This document shows positions 1-9,482 of a stretch of DNA of 64,000 bases, one piece after another. The notes beneath the pieces were generated by a model. It was not told the origin of the DNA and did no database searches. It saw nothing but the letters and a program-made list of their open reading frames with translations. Positions within the stretch are counted from its first letter, which is position 1; each line of letters begins with the position of its first letter. The DNA comes from JALYXI01 sp963795835 (GTDB lineage: Bacteria; Acidobacteriota; Terriglobia; Bryobacterales; Bryobacteraceae), in the NCBI GenBank assembly GCA_963795835.1, contig CAWCJC010000009.1, positions 124,001 to 188,000 on the forward strand, written 5' to 3'. A program made the position numbers and the translations under genes.

Positions 1-810
1 ATGGTTGCTGTGAACTGTACGGCGATCCCAGAGAACCTGCTGGAAGCTGAGTTGTTCGGATACGTTCGGGGTGCATTCACGGGAGCGCAGCAAATGCGGA
101 CTGGCCGGTTCGAGCAGGCGCACAAAAGCACGTTGTTCCTGGATGAAATCGGCGACATGCCCCTTGATTTGCAGGGTAAACTGCTGCGCGTGCTGCAAGA
201 GCGCGAGTTTCAGCGCCTGGGTAGCTCAGAGACGGTGAAAGTGGACGTTCGCATTGTGGCCGCTTCAAATCTGGACCTGCTGGAGCGCGTGCGGCAGGGT
301 CTGTTCCGCGAAGATCTTTACTACCGGTTGAACGTGGTTCCTTTGCGCATGCCGGCATTGCGCGAGCGGCCGGAAGATATCGCTAACCTGGCGAATCACT
401 TTATCCAGAAGATCTGCCGGGAGGAAGGTATGCCTTCCAAAACGCTTTCCGGCACGGCCCTGCCGAAGCTCAGTTCCTATAGCTGGCCGGGGAACGTGCG
501 GCAGTTAGAGAACGCAATCGAGATGGCTGTGGTAATGAGCGGGGCGCGAACGGTGCTGACCGGCGCGGATATCCGGTTGCCAGTGGCTGCCGAAACGCAG
601 GTACGGTCGACGGCGTCGCTAGCTCTGCCGGATCATGGGCTGGATTTCGAAAAAACCGTGTCGCAATTTGAACGCAACATTCTTTCGCAGGCTCTTCGAC
701 GCACCAACGGCAACAAGAAACTTGCGGCGGACATGTTGGGGCTGAAACGGACGACTCTTTCGGCGAAGGTTCGGATCTTGGAAACCATGACGGGTTGCGC
801 TTTGGCCTAA
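1..810 (+). CDS. Sigma-54-dependent transcriptional activator, 5'-truncated by window edge
   Basis: This is the C-terminal 269 residues of an NtrC-family activator, which opens sigma-54 promoter complexes by ATP hydrolysis. The sigma-54 contact loop GAFTGA is at about residues 24-29, Walker B (LFLDEIGD) at 45-52 and an arginine-finger segment (FREDLYYRL) near 102. The C-terminal Fis-type helix-turn-helix includes NGNKKLAADMLGLKRTTLS. Walker A and any N-terminal receiver or sensor domain lie before base 1, so the first ATG is probably internal. It converges on priA with one base between the stops. A flagellar block lies 6 kb downstream, so a role as flagellar regulator is possible but is only inference. 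Confidence 0.93.
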   Translation: MVAVNCTAIPENLLEAELFGYVRGAFTGAQQMRTGRFEQAHKSTLFLDEIGDMPLDLQGKLLRVLQEREFQRLGSSETVKVDVRIVAASNLDLLERVRQGLFREDLYYRLNVVPLRMPALRERPEDIANLANHFIQKICREEGMPSKTLSGTALPKLSSYSWPGNVRQLENAIEMAVVMSGARTVLTGADIRLPVAAETQVRSTASLALPDHGLDFEKTVSQFERNILSQALRRTNGNKKLAADMLGLKRTTLSAKVRILETMTGCALA

Positions 811-811
811 C

Positions 812-3232
812 TTACAGCAACGTAATCGGGTCGACATCGATCACCAGCGCGGTGGCGCCCCACTTTTTGTTCCGCGCGAATTCCTGAGCGTTGCGGAGCA
901 GTTCATTGAGCAGTTTGCGACTGGCCGATTTGATCAGAAATTGATAGCGGTATTCGGATTTCAGCCGGGGCACAGGGGCCTCCGCCGGGCCCATAATTCG
1001 AATCTTCTCCGGCGCGGGACCCAGATGCGCGGCAAGTTCGGCGCTCATGCGGAGCGCATCTTCCTGCTTATCGCTGCGCACCAACAGATTCGCCAGCGCC
1101 GTGAACGGCGGGTAATGCATGGCTTTGCGGAACTGCAGTTCCTTTTCGTAGAAAGTGGCGTAGTCCTGTGAAGCGGCAAGGCGCACGGCGTAATGTTCGG
1201 GATTCACCGTTTGCACCAGCACAATTCCCGGCAGCGTTCCCCGCCCTGCGCGGCCGGCGACTTGCGTGATCAATTGAAATGTTCGTTCGGCGGCTCGGAA
1301 GTCCGGCAAGCCAAGGCCTGTATCCGCGGAGACCACGCCGACCAGCGTGACGTTCGGGATGTCGTGACCTTTGGCGATCATTTGCGTGCCTACCAGAATG
1401 TCGTAGTTCTTTTCGCGGAAGTTTTGCAGAATCGTTTCGTAGTGGTGTTTGCCGCCGACAGTATCGCGGTCCAGGCGCGCAATCCGCGCAGCGGGGAACT
1501 GCTGGTGCAGCTCTTCCTCCACCTTCTCCGAACCCAGGCCCAGAAAGTGAATGTGCTCGCTTTCGCATTTGGGGCAGGTTTCGGGAACCTTCTCCGCGTA
1601 ATTGCAGTAATGGCAAAGCAGGCGCCGGTCGCGGCGGTGCCATGTCAGCGTAACGGAACAGTTTACGCACTGAATGCGCTCTCCACACGCGCGGCAGGCC
1701 ACGAAGCTGGAGAAGCCGCGACGGTTCAACAGCACGATGGTTTGTTCTCCCGATTCCAGGCGCGACTGCAACTGCTCCAGCATGGCGCGGGAGAACGTGG
1801 CTTGCTTCAGCGTCTCCAGAAATTCCTGCCTCATATCGATCAAGTCGACCCGCGGCATAGGCCGGGACCCTACCCGGCATGGCAGTTCAAGCAACCTGTA
1901 TTTGCCTTGTTGCGCGTTGTAGCGGCTTTCCAGGCTCGGTGTCGCGGACCCCAGGACGACGCATGCACCGGAATGCTGGGCGCGGACGAGCGCGACATCG
2001 CGGCCGTGATAGCGCGGGTTTTCTTCCTGCTTATAGCTTTGATCATGCTCTTCGTCAACCACAATCAGGCCTAGATTGCGAACCGGGGCGAACACGCAGG
2101 AGCGCGTTCCCACCACCACGCCCGCCGCACCGGACCTGATCTTCCGCCACTGGCCCGTGCGTTCGGCATCGCTGAACGCGCTGTGCAGAATGGCAACGCG
2201 GTCGCCGAAGCGCGCGAAGAACTGCCCGGCCATAGCGGGCGTGAGGGCAATTTCAGGCACCATCAAGAGAGCGCTCAATCCGCGCGCGAGAGTAGCTTCA
2301 ATGGCTTTGAGATAGACTTCGGTTTTGCCGGACCCGGTGACGCCATGTAGCAGAAACGTTTGAAAAGTTCCCGCGCCCAGGCTGGCTTCGATGGCGTGCA
2401 AGGCTTCCGCTTGCATAGGATTCAGATCGTGGGCCGTGTAAGGAGAATCCGCGGGCGTGGCGGGCGCATTTTCTGTTACCTGAATCAGCTTGCGGCGGGC
2501 GAGCGAACGCGCGGCAGGGCCAGCGTTTTTCACCTGGAGTTCCACCTCTGCAAGATTGTGGGAACCGGGGTGGAGGTCGAGATAAGCCAACAGTTCGCGT
2601 TCAGCCTTGGGACGCTTCTCTTCAGGAACGGCCGAGCCGATGCCGGAGACGGAGAGTGACGCTGAGGGCGCCCGCAGATAGTCGCGTTCGGTACGCGTCT
2701 GCTCCGAAACGACCAAACCGCGCTTTTCGAGTGACTTCAGCGTTCGGTCCGCCAGCGGGAATTTCTTTTGAAGATAAGCCGCGGATAAGGACCGGTGTTC
2801 CAGCGCGCCCAGAAGCTGCACCGTCTGATCCTCGGCGGCGGAGGCGAAAAGCAATTGGCGCGCGGCGTCCCGGCCCGAATCGGTGAGGGACCAAATCTTG
2901 CCCGAGCGAATCTCTGAGGCGAGGGGGAGCATCGAACGAAGCACCTCCCCCAAGGGCGAGCAGTAGTAACCAGAGATCCAGCGGGCGAGGGCAAGAATGT
3001 CGGGGCCGACGACGGGCTCCGTGTCGATGAGGCGGAGCGCTTCGCGGGCAGGCGCCGAGGGCGGGTCGTTGTGGCACGCGAGGATGACGCCCGTGAGTTT
3101 TCGGGTGCCGAAAGGGACAATAAGGCGGCAGCCCACCTGAACGCGGTGCTGCAGGGTTACGGGGAGTGCGTAAGTGAAATGCTGATCGAGAGGAACGGGA
3201 AGACTTACATCACAGAAGCGAAAGGCCAACAA
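812..3232 (-). CDS. priA: Primosomal protein N' (PriA helicase)
   Basis: PriA is the 3'-to-5' DNA helicase that restarts collapsed replication forks. The open frame continues upstream to 3463, but that part is antisense to the neighbouring gene and unlike PriA. The family N-terminus (SLPVPLDQHFTYALP) begins just after tandem TTG codons at 3232 and 3229, so a TTG start there is chosen, giving about 806 residues. Visible features are Walker A (HGVTGSGKTEVY), the DEEH box (VVDEEHDQSYK), and four paired-cysteine knuckles CRAC, CVNC, CHYC and CPKC that bind two zinc ions, followed by the C-terminal helicase lobe (AGRAGRG). Its start overlaps the start codon of the divergent oxidoreductase gene. 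Confidence 0.93.
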   Translation of the reverse strand: MLAFRFCDVSLPVPLDQHFTYALPVTLQHRVQVGCRLIVPFGTRKLTGVILACHNDPPSAPAREALRLIDTEPVVGPDILALARWISGYYCSPLGEVLRSMLPLASEIRSGKIWSLTDSGRDAARQLLFASAAEDQTVQLLGALEHRSLSAAYLQKKFPLADRTLKSLEKRGLVVSEQTRTERDYLRAPSASLSVSGIGSAVPEEKRPKAERELLAYLDLHPGSHNLAEVELQVKNAGPAARSLARRKLIQVTENAPATPADSPYTAHDLNPMQAEALHAIEASLGAGTFQTFLLHGVTGSGKTEVYLKAIEATLARGLSALLMVPEIALTPAMAGQFFARFGDRVAILHSAFSDAERTGQWRKIRSGAAGVVVGTRSCVFAPVRNLGLIVVDEEHDQSYKQEENPRYHGRDVALVRAQHSGACVVLGSATPSLESRYNAQQGKYRLLELPCRVGSRPMPRVDLIDMRQEFLETLKQATFSRAMLEQLQSRLESGEQTIVLLNRRGFSSFVACRACGERIQCVNCSVTLTWHRRDRRLLCHYCNYAEKVPETCPKCESEHIHFLGLGSEKVEEELHQQFPAARIARLDRDTVGGKHHYETILQNFREKNYDILVGTQMIAKGHDIPNVTLVGVVSADTGLGLPDFRAAERTFQLITQVAGRAGRGTLPGIVLVQTVNPEHYAVRLAASQDYATFYEKELQFRKAMHYPPFTALANLLVRSDKQEDALRMSAELAAHLGPAPEKIRIMGPAEAPVPRLKSEYRYQFLIKSASRKLLNELLRNAQEFARNKKWGATALVIDVDPITLL

Positions 3233-4213
3233 TGAAAGTTTACGAGATTCGCGAACCGAAGGGCACCGAAGCAGTGGTTTTGGGCGAGCGCCCCGAGCCG
3301 AAGGCTGGTTATGGAGAGGTGTTGGTGAAGCTGCGCGCTGCTTCGCTGAATTACCGGGACTTGGCTGTGGCAAAGGGGGATTACGGAAAGAGCGTGGTTT
3401 ACCCGATTGTTCCGCTGTCCGATGGCGCGGGCGAAGTGGTGGGGCTCGGACCCGGCGCGACAAGGTGGAAAATCGGCGACCGGGTTGCGGGCATTTTTAT
3501 GCAGGGCTGGATGTCAGGCTCTCCCGACGCGGAGAAGGTGAAGACCGCGCTCGGTGGCGGAGAAGATGGTGTTCTTTCGGAGTTCCGGGCGTTCTCGCAA
3601 GACGGATTGGTTCGCATACCGGAACACTTGTCCTACGAGGAAGGAGCCACGCTTCCCTGCGCGGCCGTTACGGCCTGGAACGCGCTGAAAGGTCTGCAGC
3701 CGGGTGAGACCGTGCTGATTCAGGGCACAGGCGGCGTTTCGATCTTCGCCTTGCAGTTCGCGAAAATGGCTGGCGCGCGGGTGATTGCAACATCGAGCAG
3801 TGATGAGAAGTTGGAACGCGTACGCGCGATGGGCGGCGATGTCCTGGTGAACTATAAGACCACGCCCGATTGGGAGAAGCCGGCCCACGGGGTGGATCGC
3901 GTGGTGGAGGTCGGTGGCGCGGCCACGTTGGGCAAATCGATCAAGGCGGTAAGAGATCGGAGGCACCATAGCGCTGATCGGCGTGTTGGGCGGCGGCGGT
4001 GAAGTGGATCCACGCCCGATTCTGATGAAGAGCATTCAATTGCGCGGCATCTATGTAGGGTCGCGCGAGATGTTCGAAGAGATGAATCGTGCAATCGGGC
4101 AGGCCAAGCTAAAGCCTGTGATCGATCGCGTGTTCCCCTTTGCCGAAGCGCCCGCGGCTTATCAGCATCTGGCGAGCGGCGCGCACTTCGGCAAAGTCGT
4201 AATCGGATTCTGA
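3232..4213 (+). CDS. Zinc-independent NADPH:quinone oxidoreductase-like alcohol dehydrogenase (frameshifted)
   Basis: This is a medium-chain dehydrogenase/reductase with a GroES-like N-terminal half and a Rossmann half (IQGTGGVSIFALQFAKMAG). The frame from ATG 3232 reads well to about codon 241 (GKSIKAVRD) and then turns to nonsense. The adjacent frame supplies the expected GGTIALIGVLGG continuation and ends at 4213. The total length is 3n+1, so one extra base near 3955-3958 explains the break. With that base removed the protein has about 326 residues, normal for the family. No structural-zinc cysteine cluster is seen, which fits the quinone oxidoreductase subgroup. The natural substrate cannot be told. 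It is divergent from priA, with overlapping start codons. Confidence 0.82.
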
Positions 4214-4214
4214 A

Positions 4215-7038
4215 CTATTGCTCGTTATCGGTGGCGATCTGCTCCGCGCCGTGAAGATAGGGAATCCCCTTTTCCATCCAAGCCGGTTTGGGTCCGCCTT
4301 TCAGTTCGAAATCGAAGTACTGGGCAAGGCGGCGGGCATAGTCCTTCTGGTTGGCGCGGCGTTGCAGGTGATGCGGTTCGCCTTGGTAGCTGAATAAGTA
4401 AACCTCTTTGCCTAACCGGCGGAGCGCAAGATAATACTCGATTCCCTGGTACCACGGCACGGCGTCATCGGCATCGTTATGGACCATCAGGAGCGGGGTC
4501 TTCACGCGGTCGGCCTGGAAAATCGGGCTGTTCTCGATGAAGCGCAAGGGATATTCCCAGAGGGTGCCCCCAATACGGCTCTGCGTCTTTTCGTATTGGA
4601 ACTGGCGGGGCAGGCCGGTGCCCCAGCGGATTCCGTCATACGCGCTGGTCATGTTCGCGACCACAGCCCCGGCCTCCACGGCTTTGAATCGCGAGGTCTG
4701 AGTAATCATGTACGCGATCTGATAGCCGCCCCAACTATGGCCCTGGATGCCGATATTGGCTTCATCGACGAATCCGCGATGCACAACTTCATCAACGCCG
4801 CCCAACACGCACTTCAGCGCGCTCTGTCCGGGGTATCCGGTGGTGTAGACGATATCCGGCGTGAAGACCAGATAGCCGTTACTGACGTAATACGGAATGT
4901 TGATGCTGTCCATGGGCTTCGGATCGACGAAATGATTCAGGTTCTGCGAGAGCCGCTCGTAGATGTAAACGATCATCGGGTACTTCTTCGAGGGATCGAA
5001 GTTTTCAGGCTTATAAAGAGCGCCTTGCAGCGGCACGCCATCCAGGTTCTTGAACGAGACCATTTCGACTTTGCCCCAAAGCAGCCCGGCTTGTTGAGGG
5101 TTCGCTTCCGTCACCTTCTTCATGTTCTTGAACGATGCGTTGGTGACCATCAGATCGGGGTACTGCTGATAAGTCTGGGCCGCAAGGACGAAGGTGTCCG
5201 CGTTCTTGGCTTTAATGGGCATGCCGTAATCGACAGGCGCCATGGTGAGTTGCGTCTCACCCAGATAGAACCCGGTATCACGCGTGACCACGTTTTCCGC
5301 GCGAAGGAGGAGAGGCTTAGCGGTGTCAATGGTCTTCTCTTCGGGATCGAGCTTCACATAACGCAGTTCCAGGTTCTGCTTGCGGCCCAGGCCCGCCGTG
5401 TAGTTGGTCGAGCGTGATCCATCGGCTGACAGCTCCCAGATATCGTAGTGGTCATAGACCAAAACGTTTTTCCCGTCTTTGCTCCAGCCGGCAAGCCCAT
5501 AAGGCCGCGGAGTGCCGGGCGTATCGTTCTCTTCGGTCCAGAACTTCACGGGAAGCTTTTCGGTCAGGTTCACCGTCTTCGCCGAAGGAACGGCGGTAGC
5601 GCTCCAGTTTGCGCCATCGAAGGAGACAACGTACTTGCCATCGGGCGACCACGTTACATTGCCGGAATGCTTTTTCGCGAGCAGCGTGCGCTTCCCGGTT
5701 TCGGTGTCCACCAGATAGGAATCGGAGGCGCGCTCGCCATATTCCACCATGGGCCGGTATTCGCGATCATCGGAGCCCAGGGCGTAGCGGCCGTTTTCGC
5801 TGGGGGTGATCTCCGCCAGCTCCGCATCGGCCAGTTGCAGCATTTTGTGTTGCGGTACCAGGTAGACGGCGCGGTAAGAACGCGTGCGGTCCTGCGCGGC
5901 GCGGACTTTCTGCATGGGTTGGATGTGGTCGTCTTTGTAGTGCCAGAGGTCGAAGGAGACATCGTCGTCGTTAAGCGCGCCGGCCTTGCGTTCCGGCAGC
6001 GGTTCCGGAGCGGCGCCGAAGAACAGGCGCGTGCCATCTTTCGAAAAGTTGAGAGCCGCGGATTCCATGATGTGAAATCCAGCGCGAAAGCCGGGGGTTT
6101 CGGCCGCAGCAACGGCGACGGCTTGCGGCGCTTTGCGATCCCACAGATACAGTTTGAACTTCGGCTGTTTCGAAGCCGCATCGTCCCGATTGCTGACGAA
6201 GGCGAGTTCGTCCTGCTTATCGTCCCAGGTCAGCTTCTTGTATTGGCCTTTTCCGGTGAGCAGAGATTTCGGGGTCTCGGAACCTTTTGCCGGAACCAGG
6301 TAGACGCCATCCAGATCCTCTTTCGCGGATGCGACGGAGTAGCTCAGCGTCTGGCCATTTTTTAAGAAGCGAATATTCATCAACATCGGGCAGGGTTCTT
6401 TCGGTGCCGGAGTCAAGCTGGCGAATCACGAGATCGGTCCCGAGCGCCGGCTTGCCCGGCACAGGGCGCGTGACAGGAGCCTTGCTGTAGACAAGCACGG
6501 AATCGCCGCGCTCCGGGATGCCGAAGTCCTTTACTTTGGCGATGCGTGTGGGCGTTGCGGAAGCAAGATTGAACACCACCAGGTCGCCGGGCGGAAGTTC
6601 CGCGCGGGCGGCGGCACGAGTAGTGGGCCGTGGTGTATCGCCGGGCGCGGTCTTGCGGTCTTCCTTGGCTTTATCCATGTCGGCCTTTTTCGCATACGAA
6701 ACGAACACCAGGTATCGCGAATCCGGCGTGAACGCCAGACGGATGGCACGGGGCCGCGCGGGACCTTCCGCGTTCGGGTCGGGGGGAAGAGGAGGCGGCA
6801 GTTGACCGGCGTTTTCGCGCATTTCCTTGCCGGTGGTAAGGTCGCGCACGATCACCTCACCATCTCCCTCCTGCGGGAACAGGCCGTAAGCCAGATAGCG
6901 GCCGTCATGGGAGAGCACCTGGCCGCCGATGGCGCGCCACGAATCGAAGTCCTTAAAGGTGAGAGGGCGCTTGGCCGCTATAGACCAAGTGGTGAGGATC
7001 AGAACGAGAGCGGATACTGTGCTGGCAGGACGGCGCAT
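4215..7038 (-). CDS. Secreted S9-family prolyl oligopeptidase-like peptidase (frameshifted)
   Basis: This is a large serine peptidase of about 940 residues. A hydrophobic signal segment follows ATG 7038 (STVSALVLILTTW), a long beta-propeller region comes next, and the C-terminal alpha/beta hydrolase domain carries nucleophile motif GHSWGGY, an Asp region (HNDADDAVPW) and a His region (EPHHLQ). The reading frame breaks at a run of six T (6358-6363 on the plus strand). Upstream of it the protein reads to DVDEYSLLK, and the other frame continues NGQTLSYSVASAKED. Removing one T joins them exactly. The start lies inside the end of fliJ. Role: probably peptide degradation in the periplasm or outside the cell. 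Co-transcription with the flagellar genes is possible but no functional link is evident. Confidence 0.85.
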
Positions 7039-7486
7039 TTGTCGTAGTGTAGCGTTCCGAGACGTAGCGCGCGAGCCAGGAGTCCGCGGCGGCGGTTTCG
7101 TCCTCGGCGTTTCGAAGGCTGGTCCATTGCGTGAGGCGCGACTCCCGAAGCTTTTCAAGCAGCTTCTTTTTGCGGCGCGCTTCGGCTGTTTGGCGAACCT
7201 GTGTTTCGATTTGACGCTCCAGTTCGCGGGCGCGCGCCTGAAGACGCGATTTCTGCTGGTCCAGGCTGATATGGAACGCATGAACGGTTTGAAATTCCCC
7301 GGATTCTATTTCGGGGTTGCGCGAGATGGCGTCAGACGCTTCCGTTCTTTGAGCCGCGATTTGGGCCACGGCGGAAGACAGCTTGCCGCGTTGGGACGTG
7401 AGCCGCGTTAGAGCGGCTTCTTCGAGTTCACATTGCGTGGTGCGCCAATGGAGCACACGGTCGAGCGGGAAGCGAAAAGCTTTCAT
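6953..7486 (-). CDS. fliJ: Flagellar export chaperone FliJ
   Basis: This 177-residue charged protein is predicted to be almost entirely coiled coil (LEEAALTRLTSQRGKLSSA, then SRLQARARELERQI, then AEARRKKKLLEKLRESR). It starts MKAFRFPLDRVLHWR, typical of FliJ, the central stalk of the flagellar type III export ATPase. It begins four bases inside the end of fliI (overlapping start and stop) and ends the recognisable flagellar order. The family is usually near 147 residues. The last ~30 residues here overlap the start of the S9 peptidase by 86 bases and read poorly, so the true C-terminus may be altered by an undetected frameshift. Confidence 0.8.
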   Translation of the reverse strand: MKAFRFPLDRVLHWRTTQCELEEAALTRLTSQRGKLSSAVAQIAAQRTEASDAISRNPEIESGEFQTVHAFHISLDQQKSRLQARARELERQIETQVRQTAEARRKKKLLEKLRESRLTQWTSLRNAEDETAAADSWLARYVSERYTTTNAPSCQHSIRSRSDPHHLVYSGQAPSHL

Positions 7487-8808
7487 GGAAGTTGCAGGGC
7501 CAGATTCGAAAGCCCGGTGAGGGTTTCATGAATCGGCGCGGCAACGGTGCCATCCTGCCGCAAGTAGCGCAGCATGTTGTCACGCGCGCGAATGGTCGCG
7601 TCCAGACGCGGGTTACTCCCGGAGACATAGGCCCCCAGTTGGATCAGGTCTTCGGCCTGCCGATACGCGGCGAGCGCTTCGCGAATTTTCTGGGCACTCT
7701 GGCGTTGATCGGGCTTCGAAATTTGCGATTGCAGGCGGCTGACGGAGTCGAGAATCTGGATGGCGGGATAGTGCCCTGCCGCGCCCAATTCGCGCGAGAG
7801 AGTGATGTGGCCGTCCAGGATTGAACGGACTGCGTCGCAGATGGGCTCGTTGAAATCGTCGCCTTCCACCAGCACGGTGAAGAAGCCTGTGATTGAGCCC
7901 CGTTCGAAGTTGCCTGCGCGCTCGCAAATTTTGGGCAGCAGGTTGAAGACTGAGGGGGTGTAGCCCTTCTGGCTGGGCGGTTCGCCCGCGGCCAGCCCGA
8001 TCTCGCGTTGCGCCATTGCCAGACGGGTTACGGAATCCATCACAAGGAGGACATTCGCACCCTGGTCACGGAAGTACTCAGCAACCGCAAGCGCAACGAA
8101 GCAGGCGCGCACGCGCAGCGGCGCGGGCCGGTCTGAAGTGGCGGCAATCACAACCGATTTCTGCCTGCCCTCCGGCCCGAGTTCCTGTTCGAGAAATGCG
8201 CGGACCTCTCGATTGCGTTCGCCAATCAACGCAATCACGCTGACATCGGCGGAGCTATTGCGCGACATCGCGCCCAGCAGCGTGCTTTTTCCGACTCCGG
8301 ATCCACCGAAGATACCGACGCGCTGACCTTGTCCAATAGGCAGCAGGCCATCGATGGCGCGAATACCTGTGATAAGCGGGCGCGTGATGTGCTCCCGATC
8401 CAGAGGGTTCTGCGGCGGTTGATACAAGCGGTAGTTCGTGCCGGCGGGAAACCGGGGCCCGGGGTCCATTGGCGCTCCGAAGCCATCTAAAACGCGGCCG
8501 AGAAGATGCGGACCCACGTTTACGGTCGCGTCGTTCGGCCGCGCGAAAATCACGTCGCCCAATCGCAAACCGTCGGTGTCTTCAAGAGGCATGGAGAGAA
8601 CGTGGCCATTCCGGAATCCGATGACTTGCGTGCGGATCGAACGGCCCTCCTGCGTGCGGATGCAGCAGAAATCACCGATCGCCGTCGCAGGGCCGGCGGA
8701 TTCAATCAGCAATCCGACAAGTTGTACCACTTCGCCCGCGGTCTGGAACGGGTCCAGACGAGCAAGGTCCGCGTGATAGGGCCGCAGGTCGAGCGCTTGC
8801 GTGGTCAT
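7483..8808 (-). CDS. fliI: Flagellum-specific ATP synthase FliI
   Basis: FliI is the hexameric ATPase of the flagellar type III export apparatus and resembles the F1 beta subunit. The protein has 441 residues, the usual length. Walker A GGSGVGKST is at about 168-176, followed by IALIGERNREV, the Walker B strand VLLVMDSVTRLAMAQREI, and the family segment AAGEPPSQKGYTPSVF. It overlaps fliH upstream and fliJ downstream by four bases each, which indicates translational coupling. It works with FliH (negative regulator) and FliJ (stalk) encoded on either side. Confidence 0.96.
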   Translation of the reverse strand: MTTQALDLRPYHADLARLDPFQTAGEVVQLVGLLIESAGPATAIGDFCCIRTQEGRSIRTQVIGFRNGHVLSMPLEDTDGLRLGDVIFARPNDATVNVGPHLLGRVLDGFGAPMDPGPRFPAGTNYRLYQPPQNPLDREHITRPLITGIRAIDGLLPIGQGQRVGIFGGSGVGKSTLLGAMSRNSSADVSVIALIGERNREVRAFLEQELGPEGRQKSVVIAATSDRPAPLRVRACFVALAVAEYFRDQGANVLLVMDSVTRLAMAQREIGLAAGEPPSQKGYTPSVFNLLPKICERAGNFERGSITGFFTVLVEGDDFNEPICDAVRSILDGHITLSRELGAAGHYPAIQILDSVSRLQSQISKPDQRQSAQKIREALAAYRQAEDLIQLGAYVSGSNPRLDATIRARDNMLRYLRQDGTVAAPIHETLTGLSNLALQLP

Positions 8809-9482
8809 CGTTGTTGCACCCGGTCTGTTAAGCCGCGTTCAATCTCTTCGAACTGCGCGGTTATGGACGCGTCCATTTTGCCGCGGTTCGTTTCGAAAAT
8901 CAGCGCACCGGGTTCCAGGCGGCCGTCTTCGTGAATCTGAAACTCCCGATGGTGCGCTGCAAGAGCGGCCCGAATGGGTGCGGCTTGCGCCGGATGTACG
9001 CAGACACGGTGAACTTCCTGGCGGGCGAGCCGCTCCAGAGCTACCTGGACCAGAGCCTGGATTGCGCCTGGATCGACAGAAATTTCACGATGAAGAATAC
9101 GCCGCGCGATGGCAAGAGCGAGTTGTACGACGTCGGCTTCCGCCTGGTCGCGGAGGCGCGGGCGAAGGTCGGCGAGATTTCCGAGCGAAGCCGCCATTTT
9201 TTCAAGGATGGGCTCGCATTCGGCACGGGCCTGCGCCTGGCCGCGCGCCTCGCCTTCCGCGAACGCCTGCCTGCGGGCCGAGTCCACGGCCTGACGAGCA
9301 GATTGTTCCAATTCCAGAATGCGATTGCGCAGCATTACCGTCTCGTGATCCAGCGAAACGGAAGGCTCAAAGTGGCTGGCCGCAGCTTCGACGCGCGGGC
9401 CATTTGTGTGCGATGAATTGCGCCAGCTGATGGGCTGCACGTGAGCGGAACTTTCTCCATAGGCCAGCACTTTAGACAACAT
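8805..9482 (-). CDS. fliH: Flagellar assembly protein FliH
   Basis: FliH binds FliI and holds it at the export gate and C-ring. The protein is about 225 residues: an N-terminal variable part, a central helical stretch rich in Ala/Glu/Gln (ARRQAFAEGEARGQAQARAE) and the C-terminal FliH/V-type E-subunit-like domain (VVQLALAIARRILHREI). The frame is open from 9521, but ATG 9482 (MLSKVLAYGESS) is preferred because it overlaps the end of fliG by 11 bases, in keeping with the tight packing here. Position between fliG and fliI supports the call. Confidence 0.9.
   Translation of the reverse strand: MLSKVLAYGESSAHVQPISWRNSSHTNGPRVEAAASHFEPSVSLDHETVMLRNRILELEQSARQAVDSARRQAFAEGEARGQAQARAECEPILEKMAASLGNLADLRPRLRDQAEADVVQLALAIARRILHREISVDPGAIQALVQVALERLARQEVHRVCVHPAQAAPIRAALAAHHREFQIHEDGRLEPGALIFETNRGKMDASITAQFEEIERGLTDRVQQR

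Noticed and set aside
3233..3463. N-terminal extension of priA to an ATG at 3463
   Set aside because: It is antisense to the oxidoreductase gene, Pro/Arg-rich and unlike any PriA. The family N-terminus begins just inside 3232.
6358..6363. Programmed ribosomal frameshift at the T6/A6 run in the S9 peptidase
   Set aside because: The run is short, no stimulatory structure is evident, and ten other genes show the same type of +1 error, so an error is simpler.
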